Made by a program: the position numbers and the translations under genes. The notes under the pieces are model-generated. The model ran no database searches. It saw only the letters and a list, made by a program, of their open reading frames with translations, and was not told where the DNA came from. Below are positions 1 through 5,420 of a stretch of DNA of 6,868 bases, piece by piece (positions within the stretch are counted from its first letter, which is position 1; every line of letters begins with the position of its first letter). This DNA comes from Rickettsia typhi (GTDB lineage Bacteria > Pseudomonadota > Alphaproteobacteria > Rickettsiales > UBA1997), in contig CAMDMO010000080.1 of assembly GCA_945902255.1 (NCBI GenBank), positions 1 through 6,868 of the forward strand, written 5' to 3'.

Positions 1-813
1 ATTTGCTCCACCATGAGCTGGGCCCCAGAGAGAAGCAATTCCAGCGCCTATACAAGCAAAAGGATTTGCACCGGAAGAGCCGGCTAATCTTACAGTTGAA
101 GTTGAAGCATTTTGTTCGTGATCAGCATGCAAAATAAAAATCATTTCCATCGCTTTTGCAATAGTTGGGCTAACCTTATATTCGCTGGTTGGCTTAGCAA
201 AAAGCATATGTAAAAAATTTTCTGCAAAACCATATTCATGTTTTGGATAAATAATTGGCTCGCCAATTGAATATTTATAGGCCATTGCCGCTAAGGTTGG
301 CATTTTAGCAATAATTTTATAAACCACATCCATTCTTCCTTCTGGAGTTGTGATATTCATGGTTTCATGATAAAAAGCTGAAAGTGATGCAACGGCGCCA
401 ACCATGATTGCCATTGGATGTGCGCGCCTTGGAAAACCGCGATATAGAATGTGCAATTGCTCATGCACTAACATTTTTTCTTTGATATTTGTTTTAAACT
501 CTTGATATTGTTGGTCTGTTGGCAATTCATGATTGAGTAAAAGATAACAAACTTTAAGATATTCACTTTTTTTAGCTAAATCTTCGATTGCATAGCCGCC
601 ATGTCTTAATATTCCTTGATCGCCATCAATAAAAGTAATTTTTGACTCGCAAGATGCAGTGGAAAGAAAACCCGGATCATAAGTAAACATTCCGCTTTCT
701 TTGTAAAGACTTGAAATATCGATTACATCTTGACCAATCGTGGCTTTACGAATTGGAAAATTAATTTCTTTACCATTTGGAAGGGTTAGTTTTGCAGAAT
801 TATTTTCAGTCAT
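1..813 (-). CDS. gltA: Citrate synthase, N-terminal 271 residues (3' end beyond window)
   Basis: Condenses oxaloacetate and acetyl-CoA to citrate, the entry step of the TCA cycle, in the cytosol. Translation from the ATG at 813-811 gives an open frame to the window edge, beginning MTENNSAKLTLPNGKEI. Visible signatures are FIDGDQGILRHGGY, LYRGFPRRAHPMA, HADHEQNASTSTVR (about residues 229-242), GSSGANPF and WGPAHGGAN at the cut end. The His in GPAHGG (residue 267) corresponds to E. coli His264, one of three catalytic residues; the second His and the Asp lie outside the window. Enzymes of this Gram-negative hexameric type are about 430 residues, so roughly 60 percent is present. It is transcribed divergently from mnmA. 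No Shine-Dalgarno sequence precedes the start. The reading frame is intact with no sign of decay, and the identification is very secure. Confidence 0.97.
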   Translation of the reverse strand, partial: MTENNSAKLTLPNGKEINFPIRKATIGQDVIDISSLYKESGMFTYDPGFLSTASCESKITFIDGDQGILRHGGYAIEDLAKKSEYLKVCYLLLNHELPTDQQYQEFKTNIKEKMLVHEQLHILYRGFPRRAHPMAIMVGAVASLSAFYHETMNITTPEGRMDVVYKIIAKMPTLAAMAYKYSIGEPIIYPKHEYGFAENFLHMLFAKPTSEYKVSPTIAKAMEMIFILHADHEQNASTSTVRLAGSSGANPFACIGAGIASLWGPAHGGAN

Positions 814-830
814 ATTGAGGCAAGATTTAG

Positions 831-836
831 TTTATA
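831..836 (-). promoter_or_regulatory. Possible -10 element for gltA
   Basis: On the minus strand TATAAA lies 17 bases upstream of the gltA ATG, which would give a short leader. No good -35 sits at the right distance (TCAAGA at 859-854 with a 17-base spacer is poor), so the promoter may be weak or activator-dependent. The assignment is tentative and rests on position and one hexamer. Confidence 0.3.
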
Positions 837-840
837 ATTA

Positions 841-857
841 AAGATTAATTTAATCTT
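841..857. promoter_or_regulatory. 17-bp perfect palindrome, candidate operator in the gltA/mnmA divergent region
   Basis: AAGATTAA and TTAATCTT form an 8-bp perfect inverted repeat around a single T. A second, overlapping inverted repeat, ATCTT-5-AAGAT, lies at 853-867. The palindrome falls between the suggested gltA -10 and the mnmA -35, where a dimeric regulator would contact gltA transcription. There is no T-run and little G+C in the stem, so a terminator role is unlikely. The regulator is unknown; AT-rich palindromes also arise by chance in such DNA. Confidence 0.4.
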
Positions 858-870
858 GATCTAAGATCGC

Positions 871-899
871 TTGTTTTCAACAGAAAAATGAATTATAAT
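871..899 (+). promoter_or_regulatory. Sigma70-type promoter for the mnmA-mntA-hepT unit
   Basis: TTGTTT (871-876) and a perfect TATAAT (894-899) are separated by exactly 17 bases. Transcription would begin near 906, leaving a leader of about 20 nt before the mnmA ATG at 928. A second TATAAT at 905-910 has no matching -35. This is the only strong promoter I see upstream of the three-gene unit. Confidence 0.7.
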
Positions 900-927
900 C
901 CCAATATAATCAAACATTTTTTAAAAC

Positions 928-2043
928 ATGAATTCTCTCGGATTTCAAAAAGAAAATAAAGATACTAAAATCATAGTGGCAATGTCTGGTGGCGTTGACT
1001 CTTCTGTAGTTGCCTGCCTTTTAAAAGAGCAAGGTTATGATGTGATTGGAATTACCTTACAACTTTATGATATTGGTGAAGCTCTAAAGAAGAAAAATGC
1101 TTGCTGCGCTGGAGTTGACATTTTAGACGCAAAAAAAGTCGCAGAAAAATTCAATTTTCCACATTATGTTTTGAATTATCAGAATCTTTTTAAGGAATCA
1201 GTAATTGATGATTTTGCAGATAGTTATTTGCAAGGCGAAACGCCAATTCCTTGCATAAAATGCAATCAATCAGTTAAATTTCGTGATTTATTAAAAGTGG
1301 CGCGCGACCTTGGGGCAGATGCTTTGGCAACTGGCCACTATGTTAGGCGAGAAGTTGGAAAAAACCAAGAATCGCAACTTCACAAAGCAACTGACGACGA
1401 TAAAGATCAAAGCTATTTTTTATTTACCACCACCAAAGAACAGCTAGATTTCTTGCGCTTTCCACTTGGTTCAAATTCTAAAGAAGAAACCAGAAAAGAA
1501 GCACAAAGATTAGGTCTTGAAATTGCATCAAAACCAGATTCGCAAGATATTTGTTTTGTTCCAAATGGCGATTATGCAGCAGTAATAAGGCGTCATCGCC
1601 CCACTGCTTTTAGAGAAGGAAATTTAGTTCACATTGAAAGCAAAAAAATCTTAGGCAAACATGATGGAATTGTTAATTTTACTTTAGGACAAAGAAGAGG
1701 CCTTGGAATTGCTTATCCAGAGCCACTTTATGTGGTAAAAATTGAACCGAAAGAAAATATCGTTTTTGTTGGCGAAGAAAAATATTTACAAAATCGAAAA
1801 TTCAAAATTCGTGATATAAATTGGTTAGCCTCAGATATTGATATTACTAACGAAATAGAAGCAAAAGTAAGATTGCGCTCAAATCACGAAGAAGAGCCGG
1901 CATTGATAAAAATCAATAAAAATGGCGAAGGCGAAATTATAATGAAATCAATGACGCGCGCCATAACACCCGGGCAAGCTTGTGTAATCTATCAAGAATC
2001 TAGGGTGCTGGGCGGCGGCTGGATTACAAAAGAAATTGAATGA
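928..2043 (+). CDS. mnmA: tRNA-specific 2-thiouridylase MnmA
   Basis: Thiolates U34 of tRNA-Lys, tRNA-Glu and tRNA-Gln (s2U34), using ATP to adenylate the uridine and a persulfide sulfur passed from a cysteine desulfurase. The 371 residues match the usual length. The PP-loop AMSGGVDSSVV is at 18-28. The nucleophile Cys is in PCIKCN (Cys112 aligns with E. coli Cys102; Cys109 is the extra Cys of the CxxC form). ATGHY is at 135-138 and DKDQSYFLF at 158-166. The second catalytic Cys209 is in SQDICFVPNG, and the C-terminal beta-barrel domain ends GQACVIYQ...GGGWI. The ATG at 928 is supported by a promoter about 28 bases upstream and an N-terminal extension of normal size. No Shine-Dalgarno is visible. 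The TGA stop overlaps the possible mntA start as ATGA. The gene is intact. Confidence 0.97.
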   Translation: MNSLGFQKENKDTKIIVAMSGGVDSSVVACLLKEQGYDVIGITLQLYDIGEALKKKNACCAGVDILDAKKVAEKFNFPHYVLNYQNLFKESVIDDFADSYLQGETPIPCIKCNQSVKFRDLLKVARDLGADALATGHYVRREVGKNQESQLHKATDDDKDQSYFLFTTTKEQLDFLRFPLGSNSKEETRKEAQRLGLEIASKPDSQDICFVPNGDYAAVIRRHRPTAFREGNLVHIESKKILGKHDGIVNFTLGQRRGLGIAYPEPLYVVKIEPKENIVFVGEEKYLQNRKFKIRDINWLASDIDITNEIEAKVRLRSNHEEEPALIKINKNGEGEIIMKSMTRAITPGQACVIYQESRVLGGGWITKEIE

Positions 2044-2378
2044 TTTTTAAAAAAAATCAAAATATCATTAATTTCATGAAAACTCTTGAACTTCTAAAAC
2101 AAAATCGAAAAAAAATTTACGAAATAGCTGAAAAATACGGCGTGTCTAACATACGCGTTTTCGGCTCAGTAGCTCGTGGGGAAGAGAAAAAAGGGTCGGA
2201 TGTTGATTTATTGGTAAAAGTCAGAAGTTATAAAAAATACTGCATTGGCAGCTTCATGAGAAATATGTTTCAAGAAGAAATAGAGCTGATGCTGCATCGC
2301 AAAGTCGATGTTATTACCGAAAAAAGCTTACATCCATTACTAAAAAATGAAATAACCACCACCGCAAAAACCTTATGA
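2040..2378 (+). CDS. mntA: MntA-type nucleotidyltransferase antitoxin (MNT domain)
   Basis: Small minimal nucleotidyltransferase. Characterised MntA antitoxins transfer AMP from ATP to a Tyr of the partner HepT toxin and so silence it. The core reads VFGSVARGEEKKGSDVDLLV: Gly42-Ser43, ten residues, then Asp54-x-Asp56, the GSx10DxD active site, with a likely third carboxylate at Asp90 in KVDVITE. The C-terminal SLHPLLKNEI matches the family ending. The stretch between strands (about 60-85, SYKKYCIGSFMRNM) looks longer and less typical than usual. There are two plausible starts. ATG 2040 overlaps the mnmA stop (ATGA) and gives 112 residues; ATG 2076 gives 100 residues beginning MKTLELLKQNRKK, which fits typical family N-termini better. 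Neither has a Shine-Dalgarno. The stop overlaps hepT (ATGA). The family is confident; the antitoxin role is inferred from the neighbour. Confidence 0.88.
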   Translation: MIFKKNQNIINFMKTLELLKQNRKKIYEIAEKYGVSNIRVFGSVARGEEKKGSDVDLLVKVRSYKKYCIGSFMRNMFQEEIELMLHRKVDVITEKSLHPLLKNEITTTAKTL

Positions 2379-2728
2379 ATCGTGACTTAGTGCATCTTCA
2401 TTATATTTTGAGTTGCATAGAAAAAATTGAAAAAGAAACAAAATTACAAACTAAAAGGAAATTCGAAAATTCTGGCATAGTTAAGGATGGAATCTTATAC
2501 AATCTACAAACCATGTCAGAATCAACTCAAAAAGTTTCAAAATCATTAAAACTTACCGAATCAGAAATTCCTTGGCATGAAATTAGTGATTTTAGAAATA
2601 AATTAGTTCATGATTATCTGGGAATTGATTCCACAATTATTTGGAATGTAATTAAAAAAAGATTGCCAAAACTTAAAAAACGCATCAAAAAAATGATCGG
2701 GTTTTTAGAAAAAAAAGGGAAATTATAG
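2375..2728 (+). CDS. hepT: HepT-type HEPN ribonuclease toxin (DUF86 family)
   Basis: All-helical HEPN protein of 117 residues, typical for HepT. The C-terminal half carries WHEISDFRNKLVHDYLGID (about 67-85), containing the Rx4HxY motif: Arg74, His79 and Tyr81. In characterised family members Arg and His form the RNase site and the Tyr is the residue AMPylated by MntA; reported targets include tRNA and mRNA. LQTMSESTQKVSKSL (44-58) matches the conserved helix before the motif. The tail is strongly basic (KKRLPKLKKRIKKM). The ATG at 2375 overlaps the mntA TGA, so the two are probably translationally coupled and made in antitoxin-first order. All motif residues are present, so the toxin is probably not inactivated by mutation. 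No terminator follows it before lpdA. The exact RNA target cannot be told from sequence. Confidence 0.9.
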   Translation: MNRDLVHLHYILSCIEKIEKETKLQTKRKFENSGIVKDGILYNLQTMSESTQKVSKSLKLTESEIPWHEISDFRNKLVHDYLGIDSTIIWNVIKKRLPKLKKRIKKMIGFLEKKGKL

Positions 2729-2781
2729 AAAATATTATTCCAGTTTGGCGTCTAATTTATTTTAACTTTAACTAAAAACAT

Positions 2782-4188
2782 ATGACAAATCAATCTTTCG
2801 ATCTAGTAGTAATCGGCGCTGGTCCAGGTGGATATGTGGCGGCAATTCGTGCGGCGCAACTTGGGCTTAAAACTGCTTGCGTGGAAAAGCGTAAAACTTT
2901 AGGTGGAACTTGTTTGAATGTGGGATGCATTCCATCAAAAGCATTACTAGAAATTTCGCATAAATTTCATGATGCTGAGCATCAATTTGAAAAATTAGGA
3001 ATCAATGTTTCTGCGCCAAAAATTGATGTAAAAAAACTTTTAGCTAATAAAAACGAAATCGTTACTGGATTAACTGGTGGAATTGCGGGGCTTTTCAAAA
3101 AAAATAAAGTTACTTCTTTGGAAGGGACAGCAAAATTTTTAGATAAAAATACTATTGAGCTAACAAAAGCTGATGGTTCTAAAGAAAAAATTGCAGCTAA
3201 AAACTTTATCATCGCAACTGGTTCAGAAGTTACAAAACTTCCTGGAGTTGAAATTGATGAAAAAGTAATCGTTTCATCAACTGGGGCACTAGATTTAGAA
3301 AGCGTTCCTAAAAAAATGATTGTAATTGGCGCCGGTGTAATTGGCTTAGAATTAGGTTCAGTTTGGGGTCGTTTTGGCGCTGAAATTGAAGTAATTGAAT
3401 TTCTTGATAAAATCACGCCAGCAATGGATGCAGAAGTATCGCGTAATTTCCAAAGAATTCTTGAAAAACAAGGATTTAAATTCCGCCTTTCAACAAAAGT
3501 TATCTCGGTTAAAAAAGATAAAAAAGGTGCAATAGTTGAAATTGAAGGAGTTTCTGACGGTAAAAAAGAAACGCTTGCAGCTGATGTGGTTCTAGTTGCA
3601 ATAGGTCGCAAACCTAATACCGAAAATCTTGGATTAGAAAATGTTGGGATTAAAACCAATGCTCGTGGCTTTATTGAAAATCATCATTTACGCACATCGG
3701 TTGAAAATATTTTTGTAATTGGCGATGTTACAACCGGCCCAATGTTAGCTCACAAAGCTGAAGATGAAGGCGTTGCCGCTGCTGAAATTATTGCCGGACA
3801 AGCTGGTCATGTTAATTATGATGTAATTCCAAATGTAATTTATACTTACCCAGAAATTGCCTCAGTTGGTAAAACTGAAGAGGAATTAAAAACTGCTGGA
3901 ATTGCTTATAAAGTTGGAAAATTTTCAATGATGGCAAATTCTAGAGCCCGCGCCACTTTTGATTCAGAAGGCTTTGTAAAAATTCTTGCCGATGCAAAAA
4001 CTGATCGCGTTTTAGGCGCTCACATCATTGGTCGCGAAGCTGGAAATACAATTCATGAAGTTGTTGTAGCGATGGAATTTGGCGGAAGTGCCGAAGATAT
4101 AGCCAGAACTTGTCATGCTCACCCAACCTACAACGAAGCAGTTAAAGAAGCTGCAATGGCGGTTGATAAAAGACAAATTCATAGCTAA
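2782..4188 (+). CDS. lpdA: Dihydrolipoyl dehydrogenase (E3)
   Basis: FAD flavoprotein that reoxidises dihydrolipoyl groups with NAD+ for pyruvate and 2-oxoglutarate dehydrogenases and the glycine cleavage system. The 468 residues are full length. The N-terminal FAD fold has GAGPGGYVAAIRAAQLG (12-28). The redox disulfide GGTCLNVGCIPSK has Cys44 and Cys49. The NAD fold has GAGVIGLELGSVWGRFG, followed by GRKPNTENLG and the second FAD contact VIGDVTTGPMLAHKAEDEG. The dimer interface has HAHPTYNE with the catalytic His447-Glu452 pair. It stands alone, with no E1 or E2 gene adjacent, 53 bases after hepT and before a terminator. I see no convincing promoter or Shine-Dalgarno in 2729-2781, so it may be read partly from the mnmA promoter. 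A long antisense open frame inside it is a shadow. Confidence 0.97.
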   Translation: MTNQSFDLVVIGAGPGGYVAAIRAAQLGLKTACVEKRKTLGGTCLNVGCIPSKALLEISHKFHDAEHQFEKLGINVSAPKIDVKKLLANKNEIVTGLTGGIAGLFKKNKVTSLEGTAKFLDKNTIELTKADGSKEKIAAKNFIIATGSEVTKLPGVEIDEKVIVSSTGALDLESVPKKMIVIGAGVIGLELGSVWGRFGAEIEVIEFLDKITPAMDAEVSRNFQRILEKQGFKFRLSTKVISVKKDKKGAIVEIEGVSDGKKETLAADVVLVAIGRKPNTENLGLENVGIKTNARGFIENHHLRTSVENIFVIGDVTTGPMLAHKAEDEGVAAAEIIAGQAGHVNYDVIPNVIYTYPEIASVGKTEEELKTAGIAYKVGKFSMMANSRARATFDSEGFVKILADAKTDRVLGAHIIGREAGNTIHEVVVAMEFGGSAEDIARTCHAHPTYNEAVKEAAMAVDKRQIHS

Positions 4189-4193
4189 AAATA

Positions 4194-4214
4194 AAAAGGG
4201 GTCTGACCCCTTTT
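4194..4214. terminator. Bidirectional rho-independent terminator between lpdA and hisI
   Basis: AAAAGGGGT and ACCCCTTTT form a perfect 9-bp stem around the loop CTG. On the plus strand it is followed by TTTTATATTTTATT, on the minus strand by TTTTTATTTTT, so it can end both lpdA and the convergent hisI. The core GGGGTC-T-GACCCC is the most G+C-rich short element in the region. The hisI TAA stop (4215-4213) lies at the edge of the stem. Confidence 0.85.
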
Positions 4215-4533
4215 ATATTTTATTAAAAAAACAACTTTTCTCTCCGGTGTGACAAGCCGCGCCAACTTGTTTTACTTTCAATAAAATACAGTCAAAATCA
4301 CAATCTATTGCAATTGAAACCACCTCTTGCAAATGACCTGAGGTTTCGCCTTTTTTCCACAAAGAATTTCTTGAACGCGAAAAATAGGTAGCGTAATTGG
4401 TTTTTATTGTCAGATCTAGACTTTCTTGATTCATCCACGCCATCATCAAAACTTCATTTGTTTCGTGATCTTGCGCGATTGCTGGAATTAGACCTTTTGA
4501 ATCAAATTTTAACTTCTTCAGAGCTTCTTTCAT
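4213..4533 (-). CDS. hisI: Phosphoribosyl-AMP cyclohydrolase (HisI, monofunctional)
   Basis: Opens the adenine ring of phosphoribosyl-AMP, the third step of histidine synthesis, in the cytosol. Its 106 residues fit a monofunctional enzyme with no HisE domain. Motifs in order: AIAQD (18-22), VLMMAWMN (28-35), YFSRSRNSLWKKGETSGHLQ (50-69), DCDFD (77-81) for Mg2+ binding, and the zinc ligands Cys78, Cys94 (GAACHTGEKSC) and Cys101. All expected residues are present. It is an orphan: no other his gene is in the window, and it faces lpdA and diverges from queD. The stop codon sits in the shared terminator stem. No Shine-Dalgarno and no clear promoter were found on its strand in the 76-base gap to queD. 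The identification is secure. Confidence 0.96.
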   Translation of the reverse strand: MKEALKKLKFDSKGLIPAIAQDHETNEVLMMAWMNQESLDLTIKTNYATYFSRSRNSLWKKGETSGHLQEVVSIAIDCDFDCILLKVKQVGAACHTGEKSCFFNKI

Positions 4534-4547
4534 TTTATTAAAGAATG

Positions 4548-4576
4548 TTGATAATTGCGCTATTGCAAGATATATT
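4548..4576 (+). promoter_or_regulatory. Sigma70-type promoter for the queD-ybgC-ffh-phhB operon
   Basis: TTGATA (4548-4553) and TATATT (4571-4576) are separated by exactly 17 bases, in the 76-base gap between divergent hisI and queD. The expected start site is near 4583, giving a leader of about 27 nt before the queD ATG at 4610. The genes downstream overlap or nearly abut, so this is the likely promoter for all of them. Confidence 0.7.
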
Positions 4577-4609
4577 TTTTAAAAAAACAAATCAATTAAT
4601 TACAAAAAA

Positions 4610-5029
4610 ATGACCACCTGCACTAGGCGAATCGAATTTGACGCAGCTCATAGAATTTTAAATCACGAAAGTAAATGTAAAATGCTCCATGGGCATCGTT
4701 ACGCTTTAGAAGCTACTTTTGAAGCAAAAAAACTTGATAATTTAGGTCGCGTTATTGACTTTGGAGTAATTCGAGAAGTGCTTGGAAGCTGGATTGATGA
4801 AAATTTTGATCATAATACAATTTTATCAAAAAAAGATAAAAAATTGGGTGAAAAAATTGCCGAAGAAACTGGGCAGAAAATTTTCTATCTTGATGAAAAC
4901 CCTACAGCTGAGAACATTGCAGCATTTTTATTAAAAGAAATTTGTCCAAAACTTTTTGTGAAAAAAAATGTAAAATGCACAAAAATTAAACTTTACGAAA
5001 CGCCCAATTGCTATGTTGAAATCAAATAA
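4610..5029 (+). CDS. queD: 6-pyruvoyl/6-carboxytetrahydropterin synthase family protein (QueD-like)
   Basis: T-fold enzyme acting on 7,8-dihydroneopterin triphosphate. QueD members make 6-carboxytetrahydropterin for queuosine (modified wobble G34 of tRNA); PTPS members make 6-pyruvoyltetrahydropterin for biopterin. Zinc ligands are His14 (FDAAHR) and His27 and His29 (LHGH). The catalytic Cys23 is in CKMLHGH with QueD-type spacing, the Asp67-His68 pair is in FDHNT, and the pterin-anchoring Glu130 is in LYETPN. GRVIDFGVI (46-54) is also typical. At 139 residues it is somewhat longer than E. coli QueD (about 120), with extra sequence around 73-97. It is first in its operon, 34 bases after the promoter's -10, and overlaps ybgC by 17 nt. 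Queuosine is the default reading, but a pterin dehydratase gene in the same operon keeps the pterin alternative open. Confidence 0.88.
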   Translation: MTTCTRRIEFDAAHRILNHESKCKMLHGHRYALEATFEAKKLDNLGRVIDFGVIREVLGSWIDENFDHNTILSKKDKKLGEKIAEETGQKIFYLDENPTAENIAAFLLKEICPKLFVKKNVKCTKIKLYETPNCYVEIK

Positions 5030-5420
5030 TTTTTCTAAAAAATACAGAGTTTATTACGAAGATACAGACGCTGGTGGCGTGGTTTATTACGCTAATTATT
5101 TAAAATTTTTTGAAAGAGCTCGCACCGATTTCTTAAGATCTTTAAATATTTCACAATCAGATTTAATGCAAAAAGAAAATTTGGCCTTTGTGGTTAGAAA
5201 ATGTGAAATTGAATATTTAATTCCAGCAAAACTTGATGATGAAATTAATGTCGATGTTATTGTGGAAAAAATTGGCGGCGCTTCAATTTTAATGCTGCAA
5301 AAAATAACAAAAAATGACCTAACTTTATCTATTCTTAAAGTAGATATAGTATGCGTTTCTACCGATAATTTTAAACCGAAAAAAATTCCTCAAAATATAA
5401 AAAATTCATTAAATGCTTGA
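5013..5420 (+). CDS. ybgC: YbgC-type acyl-CoA thioesterase (hotdog fold)
   Basis: 4-hydroxybenzoyl-CoA thioesterase-family protein. YbgC hydrolyses acyl-CoAs and is associated with phospholipid synthesis and the Tol-Pal envelope system. The 135 residues match the family. The signature YRVYYEDTDAGGVVYYANYL (11-30) contains the catalytic Asp19 (E. coli Asp18), followed by KFFERARTDFLR. E. coli YbgC has His25 where this protein has Tyr26. The C-terminal half has ENLAFVVRKCEIEYLIPAKL. The start overlaps queD by 17 nt and the stop overlaps ffh by 8 nt, which points to translational coupling. In many proteobacteria ybgC heads tolQRAB-pal; none of these is in the window, so the gene is in a non-standard setting. 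No Shine-Dalgarno is visible. Confidence 0.92.
   Translation: MLKSNNFSKKYRVYYEDTDAGGVVYYANYLKFFERARTDFLRSLNISQSDLMQKENLAFVVRKCEIEYLIPAKLDDEINVDVIVEKIGGASILMLQKITKNDLTLSILKVDIVCVSTDNFKPKKIPQNIKNSLNA

Noticed and set aside
841..857. Palindrome as a terminator
   Set aside because: The stem is AT-rich with a one-base loop and no T-run, and it lies upstream of both divergent genes, where a terminator would make no sense.
905..910. Second TATAAT close to the mnmA start
   Set aside because: No -35-like hexamer at 16-18 bases upstream, and it would leave almost no leader; the 871-899 promoter is far better.
2375..2728. HI0074-type nucleotidyltransferase substrate-binding protein instead of HepT
   Set aside because: The WHEISDFRNKLVHDYLGID segment with Rx4HxY and the following IIWNVIKKRLPKL fit the DUF86/HepT family.
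2982..3659. 225-codon open frame on the minus strand inside lpdA
   Set aside because: It is fully antisense to a complete, motif-rich lpdA. Its Ser/Ile/Phe-rich translation has no domain signature and is a codon-bias shadow.
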